Source: Portulaca oleracea (lineage: Eukaryota; Streptophyta; Magnoliopsida; Caryophyllales; Portulacaceae). From it: a stretch of 64,000 bases of DNA. A program made the translations under genes and the position numbers. The stretch covers positions 5,451,832-5,515,831 of the forward strand of contig CM055870.1 of assembly GCA_029582165.1 (NCBI GenBank), in the 5' to 3' direction. Shown piece by piece: positions 24,212 to 36,888 of this stretch (positions within the stretch are counted from its first letter, which is position 1; every line of letters starts with the position of its first letter). A model generated the notes under the pieces. That model did not search any database. It was not told the DNA's origin and saw only the letters and a list, made by a program, of their open reading frames with translations.

Positions 24212-25555
24212 CTTTCTCCATTTTATTTTACTTTGTCATTCACATTTTTTGAAGTCTATCTTTAATAAAAAAAATTTCATATAACATTTTTATAAAAATA
24301 CGATATTATAACTTTTCAATAGTATTTTTCATTACGAATCTAATGATATCAATTTTGTTTGATGAATCATTATACAAATTAAGATATTAGTTGTCAAAGT
24401 TTTCAACACGATTACTTACAGTCATAGTTATTAAAATTCCGATCCTGATTTACGATCCTACGATTTTATGGTCCAAAATCATCGATACGATTCTACAATT
24501 TACACACGATCCACGATCCTACATGGGCTAAATTCCGATCCTAACTTCACCATAGTTTCGAGTTAGGATTCCGATTTTAACAACCTTGCTTACAGTGTGT
24601 TTGGATTCAATTTAGGAGGGTGGAGGGATGGGAAAGGAGTGTAAGGTAATGGAGGGGAGGGGAAGGGAAGGGAAGGGAAGGGATGTGATTAGGGTTAACC
24701 TTGTTTGAATTTATTAATAAGGGGAAGGGAGGACAAGTGTTAAAATTATTCTATTCCCCTTCATTTTGAGGGTTAAGAAAATGGAGGGGAACGGAGGGGA
24801 ATGGGGGTTATGTGTTCCCGTCCCTTCCCCTCCCCTTACCCTCTAATTATTTTTCCAAACATGAAATATTAGACAATTCCCCTCCCTTCCCTTCTTCTCC
24901 CCTCATTTAACCCCCAATACAAATAGATTGTTAGTGACAAATAAAAACAAATGGACTATATATAAATTCTTATTAAAAAAATAAATGCAAATAGTAGACT
25001 AAGGGTTGTTTAAGTGAGAATACGAAGGACAGCAAATTAGTAGTACGTACTTCGGTAGGCCCTACTGTAGTGTGGATTATGTATGTTCCTCCTGATGTAC
25101 ATATTACTACTCGTGTTAATTTGCTATTTGATACCAAATTACCACTTGATAGCACTAAAGCTATCATCAAATTTCAACGTCAATCGTTGACTAGAAAACG
25201 CCACTAAAAATATATATTTTAATGATATCAAAAAGAAGCTCTGAATAGATTTTTATTAGTATGAGATATAAGTGGACGTGTATAGATCATAGATCAAGGT
25301 TGGAAAAAGTAATGTCCATGGTTCAACCATCAATTCACCGCTTTTACAATGACATGTGTAATGTGTATCTCAAATATTTTATATTTCTTCTATTGCATGT
25401 TAATGTTCATTTTTTGAAATGGTACTGTGTAAATTTTATAAATTTTAGCTGTAAATTTTTTAACATGTAATAGTTTGTTACATAAAATTATTATTAGTAT
25501 ATTTATAATGAAAAATTATTAATCAAACAGTGATATTAAAAGCTATATTTATCAA
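22920..25555. other. Intergenic DNA with MITE and SINE debris
   Basis: No gene is supported. A (TA)n tract lies at about 24,170-24,204. Around 23,470-23,600 the minus strand shows GAGAGTTCGAATCCC, a pol III B-box-like motif, followed by a T/A-rich end, suggesting a SINE relic. Positions 24,597-24,930 begin with a GTGTTTGGATTC motif and have GGGGAAGGG arms opposed to CCCTTCCCC arms, consistent with another foldback MITE. Confidence 0.4.
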
Positions 25556-25798
25556 GGTCCTGTTCTTTTATGCGATATTTTGCAGAATGGTGTGGTGATG
25601 TGTGGTGGAATTATGACGGGTATGGTGGAATTGTGGTAGGTTATTGATATGTGGGGTAGGTGAGGAGAGATGACGTAAGAAATAGAGGAGAAAAGTGAGG
25701 AGAGAGAAAAGTAATGATTTGCGGTAAAATATGGCGGATTGGCAAACTGCGATAGGTTGTGACACCGTAGTTTGCCAACCACAGAAAAGAATAGGGCC
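25556..25798. mobile_element. Tourist-like MITE, copy 4
   Basis: The element starts GGTCCTGTTCTTTTATGCG and ends GAAAAGAATAGGGCC. It is flanked by CAA on both sides (25553-25555 and 25799-25801). The interior carries GTGGTGGAATT and GGCAAACTGCGAT motifs of the family. Confidence 0.65.
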
Positions 25799-25950
25799 CA
25801 ACTAGATGACAATTTACCTTTCACATATTTTAATGGATAATTTTGACCTACAATACTTGACAAATATACTTGAAATTAGGTCAGTATATTCACATGTAAA
25901 TATTTTTACAACAAATCTACTTCATTACTTGTACTAATTTGACATTTTAA

Positions 25951-26535
25951 CCATGTTCTTTCGTAACGGTGCGAGTTGCGGTGCGATACCACAACTCACC
26001 ATATAATTCAGGTCCTGTTTTTTTGTGCGGTTCCACATCGCACCTGCCACACATTTTTCCACAATTACCATAATGCTTCCATACTATACCATACCGTTCC
26101 ACACTTTACCACAACAATCATAATTTTTTCTCTTTTTACTTTTCTTTTTCTTCACTTTTCTCCTCTACTTTTTACATTCTCTCCCTTTATTTATCACATC
26201 AATAATTTTTACCGCACATTTTACGGTATCTTACCATACCATACCACACTTTCCACAATATTACCATACCATACCATTTACCGGACCAAATTTGCCGCAC
26301 AAAAAAACAAAGCCTCAATATTTCTTCATATTTCACCACATTTTACTATAATCATTATCAATACATGCATCTTTCTATTTTCTCCTCACCTTTCTCCTCT
26401 ACTTTTTACATTTTTTCTCATCACCTACTCCATTTACTACAGCTCTCACCACAACTCATCACATTTCACCACACTTCACCATACTTTTTAATTATTTCAC
26501 CACATCGCATCATCACCGTACAAAAGAACAAGGCA
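25951..26535. mobile_element. Tourist-like MITE, copy 5 (host of a nested copy)
   Basis: The left end CCATGTTCTTTCGTAACGG and the right end GTACAAAAGAACAAGGCA are degraded family TIRs bordered by TAA. The element is interrupted at 26,011-26,314 by another copy of the same superfamily. The right half contains the TTTCTCCTCACCTTTCTCC and CACCACATTTTAC motifs typical of the group. Confidence 0.55.
26011..26314. mobile_element. Tourist-like MITE, copy 6 (nested)
   Basis: The ends GGTCCTGTTTTTTTGTGCGG and CCGCACAAAAAAACAAAGCC are near-perfect inverted repeats. TCA is duplicated at both borders (26008-26010 and 26315-26317). It lies wholly inside copy 5, so it inserted later. Confidence 0.7.
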
Positions 26536-26539
26536 TAAG

Positions 26540-28240
26540 TAAATTTTATATGATACATAATTATATTCAAAATGTATAAATTTAGACTATATGATACTCT
26601 AAGATAATGAAAACGGTAGTCTTTGAGGGAGTACCATAAACATTTTCTCTGATTGGTAGGAATCATAAATACACTACACGCAAAATGGTCACCTAATTAA
26701 AAGAGTTGAAGTTATTGCCAACTACTCTCCGACGACGTCTAGAATTATAGAATGTCAAACTCTTCTTCGACCAATTCTCTTTTTTGATTCTCTTTTTGCA
26801 AATCCAGTTGGGACACTCAAAAGATTAGGTTTAAGAGGATAGTCTGATTTCCATCCAAATCATTCAAACTGTTATTCACATTTTTTGACAAATTGACATG
26901 ATAATCACAGACATTAACAGTCTTTTCAAGCAACATGAAGAATTCACCATGCAACGTATATATTATAAAACAAATTTCACAACGGTCTGGATGACCAATC
27001 AGGATGACGGAACTCTAATACGCACTTCTTTAAATTTTTTTCATGTATTCTATACACAGACAATTGAAGAAGATGTCTTGAAAGAAAATTTCTTTAAATA
27101 TTATTATACTTTTTTATCCGATTTTGAAAAAGAAATTGTTTTTAGTATGTAGTTTTTTTTAAAAAAGGAAACAAGTCTTCATTTTAGTAATTTGGTTACA
27201 TATACATACAACATTCATATAAGGCCATATTCTTTAAATTGGTTCAACTATCAAATCCACTTTAATCAAAGCCGGATAATAGGGGTGAGTGATAAAAATG
27301 AATAGAATAGAGGATAATATGAAGTAAAATTAAGGGTCTGCTTAGGAGAAGGGTAAAGGGAGTTAAGAGGGGTAAAGGAGGGTCCTTACTCCTCTTTACT
27401 CCCGTTTGGGAAGAGAGTGAGAGAGGGTAAGGGAAGAGGGAGTGAGGTTTACACCCCTTTACCCCTCTTAACCCTTAATTTTTTAACACCCCAATTAGGG
27501 GTGTAAGTAAGTGTTCAATTAAGTTATAGTATACCTACAATGGGAAATGACCATAATATACCCTTAACCCTAATTGAATTCTATAAAATATGAAAGGGTA
27601 AATATGTCAATTAACATATTACTCTTATGAACTCTCCAAATTATTCTTCCAAATAGGGGTAAGTAGTTTACCCTTACAAACCCTTCCATACTCTCACCCT
27701 TCTTTACTCTTATGAACTCCTACTATCAATTTTTAACTCACCTTTCAAGCAGCGCCTATGGACTAATATAGAACAAGGCCTGATCAACAGTGGGAAGAAG
27801 AATTGGTTGATGGACATGTCAGGGTCCACACAAGGAGTTGTTTCTTAAGATGTGTGCAAAGAGGGTCGTAGTAAAATATTACGACAGTATTAAAACGTTG
27901 GGAAAATGTGTAGTGTGAAAACTCCAATATTCCTCCTGATAAGGTGGCTATCGAAAACCATCCACTTCAAGCCTAAAGGCTGGACCCTCCATCATACTCT
28001 GCACACCGCCATAAGATTTCCACGTAATTCTCCCTCTTTTCAAGTTCCAACCAAAACTCTCAGGAATGAATCATCTCGTGAAAATTACAACGAAGAGTTT
28101 GAGGATAAGATGACGTTAATATAACTTGGGGAGGGTGAGAATGCTAGTGCAGCAGCAACAGGGAAGAATGTTGACAATGAACGAGTATAAACACGATATT
28201 CTCGACATTTTTTTCTTTTTCTAATTTCTATTGTAGTGTA
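26540..28240. other. Intergenic DNA, no gene supported
   Basis: An 84-residue frame at 26,898-27,152 and a 72-residue frame at 27,906-28,124 have no recognisable domain. Positions 27,331-27,760 show opposed GGGTAAAGGGAG and CTTTACTC arms, a probable foldback MITE. Confidence 0.4.
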
Positions 28241-28453
28241 CTACCCCCGTCCTAAAATATTTGTCATTTGATTAAATTTTGACCATTTATTATTAACAAA
28301 TTACAATGAATTACGGTATGAAATTACCGTTATTGTAATTTTTATTAAAGTATATTTCTAATGACGGTAATTTCATATCGTAACTCATTATAATTTGTGA
28401 ATAATCAATGGTCAAAATTTAGTCGACGGACAAATATTTTGAGACGGAGGTAG
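28241..28453. mobile_element. Stowaway MITE with TA target duplication
   Basis: The left end CTACCCCCGTCCTAAAATAT and the right end ATATTTTGAGACGGAGGTAG are terminal inverted repeats of the classic CTCCCTCCGTC type. TA borders both sides. An inner GGTAATTTCATA / TATGAAATTACC pair makes the whole 213-bp element foldable. Confidence 0.75.
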
Positions 28454-28860
28454 TATTTAAATAATTAAATGTGACCCTACACTTTTCCAAAAAATATTTT
28501 AATCAAAATCGCATTCATTATTGGAAACCCAAGTTAAAATAAAGAATCGAACTCTAACTCAATCTCTTGGCGGATCATACTACTTCCACCTCATTCATTG
28601 AATATAACTCATGCTCATCATTACGAATGCTCTCAATGCCCACCTGTATTTGTCACTTTTAAAAGTCCTACATCAAATTAAATAATTTTACTATTAAAAA
28701 AAATTGACAATTAATTAATATGAATAATTATACTAATTGTTTAATACTTTGATTTGCCATTTTATCATAATAATTACCCAAACTATTAAGCCTCAATAAC
28801 AAAAATGAAGACAATACAGTGCTGCTTGTCAAGCTCGATCAGGTGGAGTAAGCGACTAAA

Positions 28861-29095
28861 GGCCCGTTTCTTTTATACGGTTGGCGGATTGCGGTGTCAC
28901 AACATACCGCACTTTGTTATAAACCACCACAATATACCAATTAACCACAGTTTATCACAATCTACCACAATCAATTTTTTCACAATTTACCACCACAATT
29001 TCACCACAATTTACCAATAACCCATCACAATTCCACCACACCACACCACACCACACCGCACCATACTGCAACCAGTCGTATAAAAGAACGGGCAC
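28861..29095. mobile_element. Tourist-like MITE, copy 7
   Basis: The ends GGCCCGTTTCTTTTATACGG and CGTATAAAAGAACGGGC form the TIR. AAA at both borders is a possible target duplication in an A-rich context. The interior is CCACAATTTACCACC-like. Confidence 0.6.
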
Positions 29096-29463
29096 AAACT
29101 AACAATCGTGGGAACCACCTCATCCATGAGTGATATTTGGCTTAGATTGTAATTGATCGAGGTAAATAAACAACAGACAGTTATCAACCATTCAACCTAA
29201 GCAAAGCAACATTTATGAAGAGACAATGCATTAGAAAGCAACACTGATATTTTATCATTCCATAAAAAAAAGATATTTTATTTGGGTATTGCATTCACCA
29301 ATTGAGGTAAATAATCTCTAGTTCCTGCTTAGAGTTACCTGCTAAAGTTATTTCTCATGGAAACAAAATTCTTCTTCTTCTTCTTTTTTTTAATTTTTAA
29401 ATACACTTTTTATAGCATACTCTTTGCAGAAACTATCCCTATAAATCATTTTACCGGCCATAT

Positions 29464-29697
29464 GCTCCCTCCATTTCATATTAATTATCATTTCGTTAAC
29501 TGTTGTGGTCTTCAATGTCTTTTTTAATAGAAATATTATATATATTTTTAGAAGTGTAATTTTTGTTACAAATTTAATGAAAGTAATTTTATATATCAAG
29601 TCATTGTATATATATATATTAAACAATTTATGGTAAAAAATTTCAATATTATGACTATACAATTTTTAAAAATAACAATTAGTATACAACTAAGGTA
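29464..29697. mobile_element. Stowaway/mariner-type MITE
   Basis: The left end CTCCCTCCATTTCATATTAA and the right part AACAATTAGTATACAACTAA followed by GGTAG form a weakened inverted pair, with TA at the right border. Confidence 0.4.
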
Positions 29698-30317
29698 GTA
29701 TATAATAGCATTTGGCTATATAATAAATATACTATATTGAATATATATACAAATATATGTCTTGAAGATTTTAAAGATATTTATACTTGAGGAATATAAA
29801 TGTAAAAATTAAAATGCCCGCATAGACAATCCATTAACACCATAAAAACAGAGTCATGTCAATTGTGGACCCTTTCATGCTTGGGCCGCTCAAGCTAACA
29901 CGTTGCCACAAACCACATCACATTTTTCTTGTTTAATTGACTTGAAAACAATCCATTTGTCTCTCTTTCATGTTACATTTTTTTATCATTTTTGTCTTCT
30001 AAAAACATAAATAAAAAGATCTTGTATAGTTGTATAATACAGCCATATGATATAAAGCTTATAATTTTATAGATTGATTATAATCATATGCACATTTTTT
30101 TCATTATTTTTACTCATCAAAGCCTATAAAGGGTGAAAGTGCAACATAATACATTGTTATATATGCATTATAGAGGGTCTCTTCGAGTATTAAGCTATTA
30201 TAACATAAAGGTGCTAATATTTTTTTGGAAATACGTTATATAATTATGTTGCATTATAATTAATTTTGTAAGGGACAATTTTATGTAAAATCTATTGAAT
30301 GAAAATAATGCACTTGT

Positions 30318-30419
30318 AGAGCAGGTATTGGTCAGGGTATGACCCAGGCAAATTGTATCGATCATTTATCGGAGCCAGCTTTGATTTTTATAGTATCCTT
30401 CTTCTCAAAAAAAAAAAAA
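30318..30419 (+). mobile_element. Short A-tailed retroposon candidate
   Basis: An insert of about 100 bp ends in 13 consecutive A and is bracketed by GCACTTGT (30310-30317 and 30420-30427). A direct repeat plus an A-tail suggests a SINE-like insertion. The body shows no convincing pol III box A/B pair, and an 8-bp repeat could be chance. Confidence 0.35.
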
Positions 30420-30429
30420 GCACTTGTTG

Positions 30430-31139
30430 TGTGGATTGGCGGATTGGTTTCGTGGACAGTGAATATGTGGCCCTCATCAAAAGCCCATGGGTACGGCCCA
30501 TTTTTAGCGACTCTAGATGCATGCTAAACAAAGGTTGGGCTGCACTCCCTTTAGAACCCATCATCCCAAAATGATTGCACATGGGATCGACTATAAAGAA
30601 TAAAGATGGCCCAACAATATATTTGATAGTAAAAGGAATATCATTATTTTCTGACAATAAGTTTCCGAAAAAATTGTAGAATTATTTTTTATGAAAATAT
30701 ATTTCATTATGAATCTAGTGATACAGATTTCACACTATAAATCATTATATATATTAAAAAGTTTGTAGTAAGAATTTTTAAAAATTTGATTGAACATTTT
30801 TCCAAGACAACTAATATTTGAGGTAGTGTTGACAAATATTGGGTTCGATTAAATTTGGTCAATGTTAAAATTTGGATGAAAAATTTATGTTTAAACCTAT
30901 TTTAATTGGGTCAAATTGAGTTAGACAATTCGAAATGAGTTAAATTGTGATGAGAATCTGATTCAAATATGAATTTAGAAAAATATTCCGTTTAAATATT
31001 CAATCAATTCGATCCATATCCTAATTAAGAAAAAAACATTTATATCAGGACCTGGTGGGACAAATTTTTTCCAGCAGGGATGTTAATTAATTTTGGTTGT
31101 AAATATGAGCGATTGACCATGTTTACTGTCTGCGCGATA
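30430..31139. other. Intergenic DNA upstream of the beta-COP gene
   Basis: Positions 30,830-31,075 match the TCGGACAATTCG-type hAT-like MITE in a decayed form. The CT-rich stretch from about 31,145 marks the beginning of the beta-COP 5' UTR. Confidence 0.45.
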
Positions 31140-31285
31140 TAATTTTCTCTGTTTGTCCCTCCCTTTCCTTCTCCCTCCCTCTTTCACTCTCTTCTCTCAA
31201 CTCACCCAAAATCTCCTTCCTTCGATTTGTCGGTTCACTTTCATTTCTCCAAACTCCCAAACGCCATTGTTAAGGGATTCTCAAG

Positions 31286-31669
31286 GTATCTCTCTCCTCT
31301 TACATCTCGCAGATTTCTTCGTCTCCGATCTGAGTTGTTTTGTTCACGATCAATTGTCCTAGATCTGTAATTATTCCTCATTGATTCGTGAATTACGGAT
31401 TTGTATTAATCATTTTTGTTCAATCGATTCTGTAATTTCTGCTTGATTCAGTGGGATCTTATTAGGTTACACTGTTGCGCACTGGATTTGCATTGTTAGT
31501 GAGCAATCCGAACTGAAAAGATTGTGACATGATTTCTTATATCTCGACGGGAATTTAATTAACTGTTGATAGGGTTTAATGAATTATGTTTAGGGTTTTC
31601 TGCGTTTCTGTTATCTGGATCAGTTTGTTTGATTGAGAATGCAATTTTGATTGCTTGTTGTGATTTCAG
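31286..31669 (+). other. 5'-UTR intron of the beta-COP gene (predicted)
   Basis: A GT donor follows TTCTCAAG at 31285 and a TGATTTCAG acceptor precedes 31670. The 384-bp interval is T-rich and lies between a CT-rich leader and the start codon at 31,699. Leader introns of this size are common in highly expressed plant genes and can enhance expression. The call rests on splice motifs and base composition only. Confidence 0.6.
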
Positions 31670-31698
31670 ATCGAGAGAGATAGAGATAAGGTAGAACA

Positions 31699-34600
31699 AT
31701 GGAGAAAACTTGCACATTATTGGTCCACTTTGACAAGGGGACGCCGGCGTTAGCAAATGAGATTAAGGAAGCGTTGGAGGGAAATGATGTGGTGGCGAAA
31801 GTGGAGGCCATGAAGAAGGCAATCATGCTTTTGTTGAATGGTGAGACGATCCCTCAGTTGTTTATCACCATTGTTCGGTATGTTTTGCCATCGGAAGACC
31901 ATACGGTTCAGAAGCTTTTGCTACTCTACTTGGAAATCATCGATAAGACGGATTCTCAAGGGCGAGTGCTACCTGAAATGATATTGATCTGCCAAAATTT
32001 GAGGAATAACCTGCAGCACCCGAATGAGTATATTCGAGGTGTGACACTTAGGTTCCTTTGTCGATTGAGCGAGACTGAGATCATTGAGCCTTTGATCCCG
32101 TCTGTGTTGAGTAATTTAGAGCATAGGCACCCATTTGTTAGGAGGAATGCTATACTTGCTGTGATGTCGATCTGTAAGCTTCCACAAGGAGACCAGCTCT
32201 TGGGGGATGCGCCCGAGACTATTGAGAAGGTGCTTTCAACGGAGCAGGATCCATCGGCTAAGAGAAATGCTTTTCTTATGTTGTTCACATGTGCTCAAGA
32301 GAGGGCGGTTAACTATCTGTTTACACACATCGACCGAATCTTGGATTGGGGTGAGCAACTACAGATGGTTGTTTTGGAGTTGATTCGTAAAGTTTGTAGG
32401 ACTAACAAGAATGAGAAGGGGAAGTACATTAAGATCATCATATCTCTTCTCACTGCTCCTTCAACCGCTGTCATATATGAATGTGCTGGAACCCTTGTTT
32501 CTCTGTCATCTGCTCCGACGGCTATAAGGGCGGCTGCTGATACTTATTGCAAGTTGTTGCAGTCTCAAAGTGACAACAATGTTAAGCTCATTGTGCTTGA
32601 CCGGCTCCAGGAGCTGAAATCTTCACACAAGGAGCTAATGGTTGAGATGATAATGGATATTCTACGTGCTCTTTCTAGTCCAAATCTCGATATTAGGAGG
32701 AAGACGCTGGATATTGCCCTTGAATTGATTACTCCTAGGAATGTGGATGAGGTGGTTCTCATGTTGAAGAAGGAAGTCGTGAAGACCCAAAGTGCAGATC
32801 TTGAAAAGAATGGAGAGTACCGCCAAATGCTTGTTCAGGCGATCCACACTTGTGCTATGAAATTCCCAGAGGTGGCCAGCACAGTTGTCCATGTGCTAAT
32901 GGATTTCCTCGGAGACACCAATGTTGCTTCGGCTATGGACGTTGTTGTCTTTGTGCGTGAAATCATCGAAACTAATCCGAAATTGCGGGTCTCAATCATA
33001 ACAAGGCTCTTAGACACTTTCTATCAGATCCGTGCTGCCAGGGTCTGCTCATGTGCTCTGTGGATCATTGGGGAGTACTGTCTCTCACTCTCTGAAGTTG
33101 AGAGCGGGATTGCAACTATTAAGCAATGTCTCGGAGATCTTCCATTTTACACAGCCACCGAGGAAGAAGAGGCCCAGGAAGCTCCAAAAGCTAACCAGCC
33201 AGCAAGCGCTGCCACTGTCTCTTCTAGAAGGCCGATGGTCCTTGCAGATGGGACTTATGCTACCCAAAGTGCTGCCTTGGAGACTGCTATGTCTCCACCC
33301 ACCCTTGTTCAGGGGTCATTGGCCTCTCAAGGGAATCTGAGATCCCTGCTTCTTTCAGGGGACTTTTTCCTCGGGGCGGTTGTTGCATGCACCTTGACCA
33401 AACTTGTTTTGAGGTTGGAAGAGGTTCAACCATCCAAGGTTGAAGTGAACAAGGCAACAACCCAGGCCTTATTGTATATGGTATCTATGATTCAGCTGGG
33501 ACACTCACATGTTCTTCCACACCCTATTGACAATGATGCTTATGATAGGATAATGCTATGCATCAGACTTCTGTGCAATACAGGGGATGAGAGTAGAAAG
33601 ATATGGCTTCACTCTTGCAGAGAAAGCTTTGTGAAAATGTTGGCTGATAAGCAATTCCGTGAGACCGAGGAGAGGAAAGCAAAGGCTCAGGTTTCTCATG
33701 CACAGCCAGATGATCTCATTGATTTCTATCATTTGAAGAGCAGGAAGGTCAGTGTGTCTCCCTTCTATTGTAATATTTTTGTTGATAATTGTTATTCTTT
33801 TCTCTGGATGATGTTACCTTTCAGGCTTTCAGCAACTAGCATGTAACATTAAGTTACTATAGCTGAGAAATTATGTAGGGGATATGATATACATGTTTGC
33901 TTCTGTCTTTTTCGGTAGGTACCCTAATATCTGGGATGGATGTCATGATAAATGTTCCCTCTTTAACGCATTTGATAGTTTAGGATTGCATGAACATCCT
34001 ATTTAGTCAAAAAATAATTGTTAGTAACTTGTGCTCGTTATGGTCCTCATGATCAATATTTTAATAATTTATGTGATGGCTCAATGTATGTTCTGTGTCC
34101 TTTCTAACAGAAACCTGCAAACTAGTTCCTATGTTGAACTTTCCCCCCTTTGCCTACATAAAGAACCAGAACATATGAAGATATATTTCACCAGTTGTGA
34201 AACTTGTATTTATGGGATTTGGGACTTGGAAGAATATTGTCCACAACTGCTTGAGCAGTTGTACATCTATTTACTCCATTATACTTTTCGGCTATGTGCC
34301 TCGCCTTGCTTTGATCTGAGCTATCATGGTGAGCGGTTGTTCGCTCTGTAGGAATCCTCTATTCTGCATTCTATGACACATATTTTCTTTGCCAGGGCAT
34401 GAGCCAGCTTGAATTGGAAGATGAAGTCCAAGATGATCTGAAGCGTGCTACTGGAGAATTTATCAAGGACAATGATGATGCTAACAAACTCAACCGCATC
34501 CTTCAGCTCACAGGATTTAGTGACCCTGTGTATGCTGAAGCTTATGTAACTGTTCATCATTATGACATTGTTCTCGATGTTACTGTTATCAACAGAACAA

Positions 34601-36888
34601 AAGAAACCCTACAAAATCTGTGCTTGGAGTTGGCAACTATGGGTGATCTTAAGCTGGTGGAACGTCCACAAAATTATACACTGGCTCCTGAGTCAAGCAA
34701 ACAAATCAGAGCCAACATCAAGGTCTCTTCTACTGAAACAGGTGTTATATTTGGAAATATTGTCTACGAGACTTCAAATGTTATGGAACGCAACGTTGTA
34801 GTTCTCAATGATATTCACATCGACATAATGGACTACATTTCTCCAGCAACATGTGCTGATGTTGCATTCAGAACTATGTGGGCTGAATTTGAATGGGAAA
34901 ATAAGGTATGTTTTTAGTTTGGTTATTCTCTTTGGTGTTGAATTTATCATTATGTGCAGGATTGTCATTCAAGTGCTTGAAATCTGTTGTAAACTGTCTG
35001 AATTTTGTGGCAAGTTATGTAGGGCTTTGGGTTACTCGAGTTATACAAGTTTCAATAGACATCCTAAATAAAGTCTCACAAGCATATCTGCATCCATTGT
35101 GGCTAGCTCATTAGGGTTGTGGTTTTCCATGTGCAAAACTTTTGTTTAGAGATGGTTGAGGTGGCACATAGTAAGACAGCAGTCCTGCTGTAGAATGGGT
35201 ACCTGTGTTCATAAAAAGGAAATCCAAATAAGTTATATGTCAGCTAATTTATGAATAAGATATTGTCCCTTTGTTTCCTTTTATCTGCTCAACACCTCAT
35301 CACATAGCTGCCCCCTCATGAATGTCGTTTTCTCTGATGATTCCCAGATTTATTGACCGTGTGATGTCGTTTTCTCTATCATTCCATTGTTCTAATCTTC
35401 TCTCTGGTTTCCAAGCCTAATTAGACCTAGACCCTCTTTAGTTTATGACAATCTAAATTATCCGTTTTCTAAGCCTTTGCTGCATTGCTGCACTCATCTT
35501 AGGTTTTTATATGATCCTACTTTATCATGATTTATCTTCAATTTATCACAATTTATTCATACTCGTGCTCTTAGGCGATTTTAAAAAAATGCAAATTCTT
35601 TAGTGCAATGGAATCAAGTGGAAATCCAGATGAACAAAACAGGCCCGATTCTTTTGTTATGGCTAAGATAATCTTAAGATGTTTTTGATTTTCTCCTTTG
35701 GAGCAGAATCTGTAAACCACTTCTACATCTTTTGAGCATCTCTCTCTTTGGCATCCCACTCTGGTATCCTTTTCTTCTCTGTGCATCCGTTCTCTTTGCT
35801 TCTCAAAGGCAATACCAGTTTGGCACCACGATTTGAGGAGTATCTGGTTCTGTACACTGCCTATATTGTTGCTGAAACTTATTATCTGAGCATCTCTCTT
35901 TCACATCCCACTCTCGTATCCTTGGTATTGCTTGTTGTTGATCTGTTCCTGGATTTGTGTGTCATTACACACTTTTCTACTGGTGTATGAGTGCTCCATC
36001 GGTTTTTACATTCATATAAGCACTATTAATTTGTGACTATCTGATTCATTTCAAAATAGGTTGCTGTGAACACTGTGATTCAAGATGAGAAGGAATTCCT
36101 TGATCACATCATCAAGTCAACAAATATGAAGTGTCTTACTCCACCGTAAGTTCAATCTGCAACCGCTCGTGGCCTCGTGCTATATTTCTAGCAGTGTTTT
36201 TCTTTTAGAAATTTATGGAACTTATAGAGTTTCTGCCTTTAGTCTTCAATTTAGGAACCAGCTAGACCATATAGACCTGGCGAAACTGACGTTACTGACC
36301 CAACCCCAATGACCGACCCGAACCCCACCTGACCCAGACCTGACCTGAGATTCCAAATCTAGTTAACCTTGAAAAGGTTAAAGGACCCAAATCCGAAGTG
36401 ACCCAACTCGACTTGAACTGAACCTGAAGTTATCTTTCTCCGGAGTTCATTTTCCAAATATCATCTTATTTGACAAGAAGGTCATCAAATCAACCCCGAC
36501 CCAAAAATGGACCTAACACAACCCCGATCCAACCTGGATTCTGTTGACCTGAACGACCCAACCCAAATGGATCCAATCCGAACCCGACCCAAGTGACCCA
36601 ATTGCCAGGTCTCCATACTTAACAAAGCTAAAGGCAAGTTTGCTCCAAGGCTCATTTATGCGTATCATGCTACTTGATTACAGATCGGCCCTAGAAGGGG
36701 AGTGTGGGTTCCTTGCTGCTAACTTGTACGCGAAAAGTGTCTTTGGTGAGGATGCTTTGGTAAACGTTAGTGTCGAGAAACAAGCAGACGGCAAGCTCAG
36801 TGGTTACATCAGAATAAGGAGTAAAACACAAGGCATTGCCCTCAGTCTCGGTGACAAGATCACACTCAAACAGAAGGGAGCTGCTTGA
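31699..36888 (+). CDS. Coatomer subunit beta (beta-COP)
   Basis: Beta-COP is a core subunit of the COPI coat that forms retrograde Golgi-to-ER vesicles. Four coding exons (31699-33747, 34396-34905, 36060-36145, 36684-36888) join in frame to 949 residues, against 948 in Arabidopsis. The N-terminal two-thirds is an adaptin-like alpha-solenoid, with blocks such as [54 protein letters not shown] and [21 protein letters not shown] low-complexity E/A/S/T linker at about residues 485-515 follows. The C-terminal appendage starts near [20 protein letters not shown], with [20 protein letters not shown] and a [18 protein letters not shown] tail. The first exon is very long, as in other plants. Intron 3 holds a 341-bp MITE-like insertion. 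No damage is seen. Confidence 0.97.
36272..36612. mobile_element. AGACCTGGC-type MITE in beta-COP intron 3
   Basis: The left end AGACCTGGCGAAACTGACG and the right end CCCAATTGCCAGGTCT form terminal inverted repeats. The interior is full of GACCCAACCCGAACCC-like motifs. It sits 72 bp upstream of the last beta-COP exon. Confidence 0.6.

Noticed and set aside
25976..26491. 171-residue plus-strand ORF rich in H, T and F
   Set aside because: It is the translation of two nested Tourist-like MITEs.
33032..33340. 102-residue plus-strand ORF inside beta-COP
   Set aside because: Alternative frame of the long beta-COP exon.
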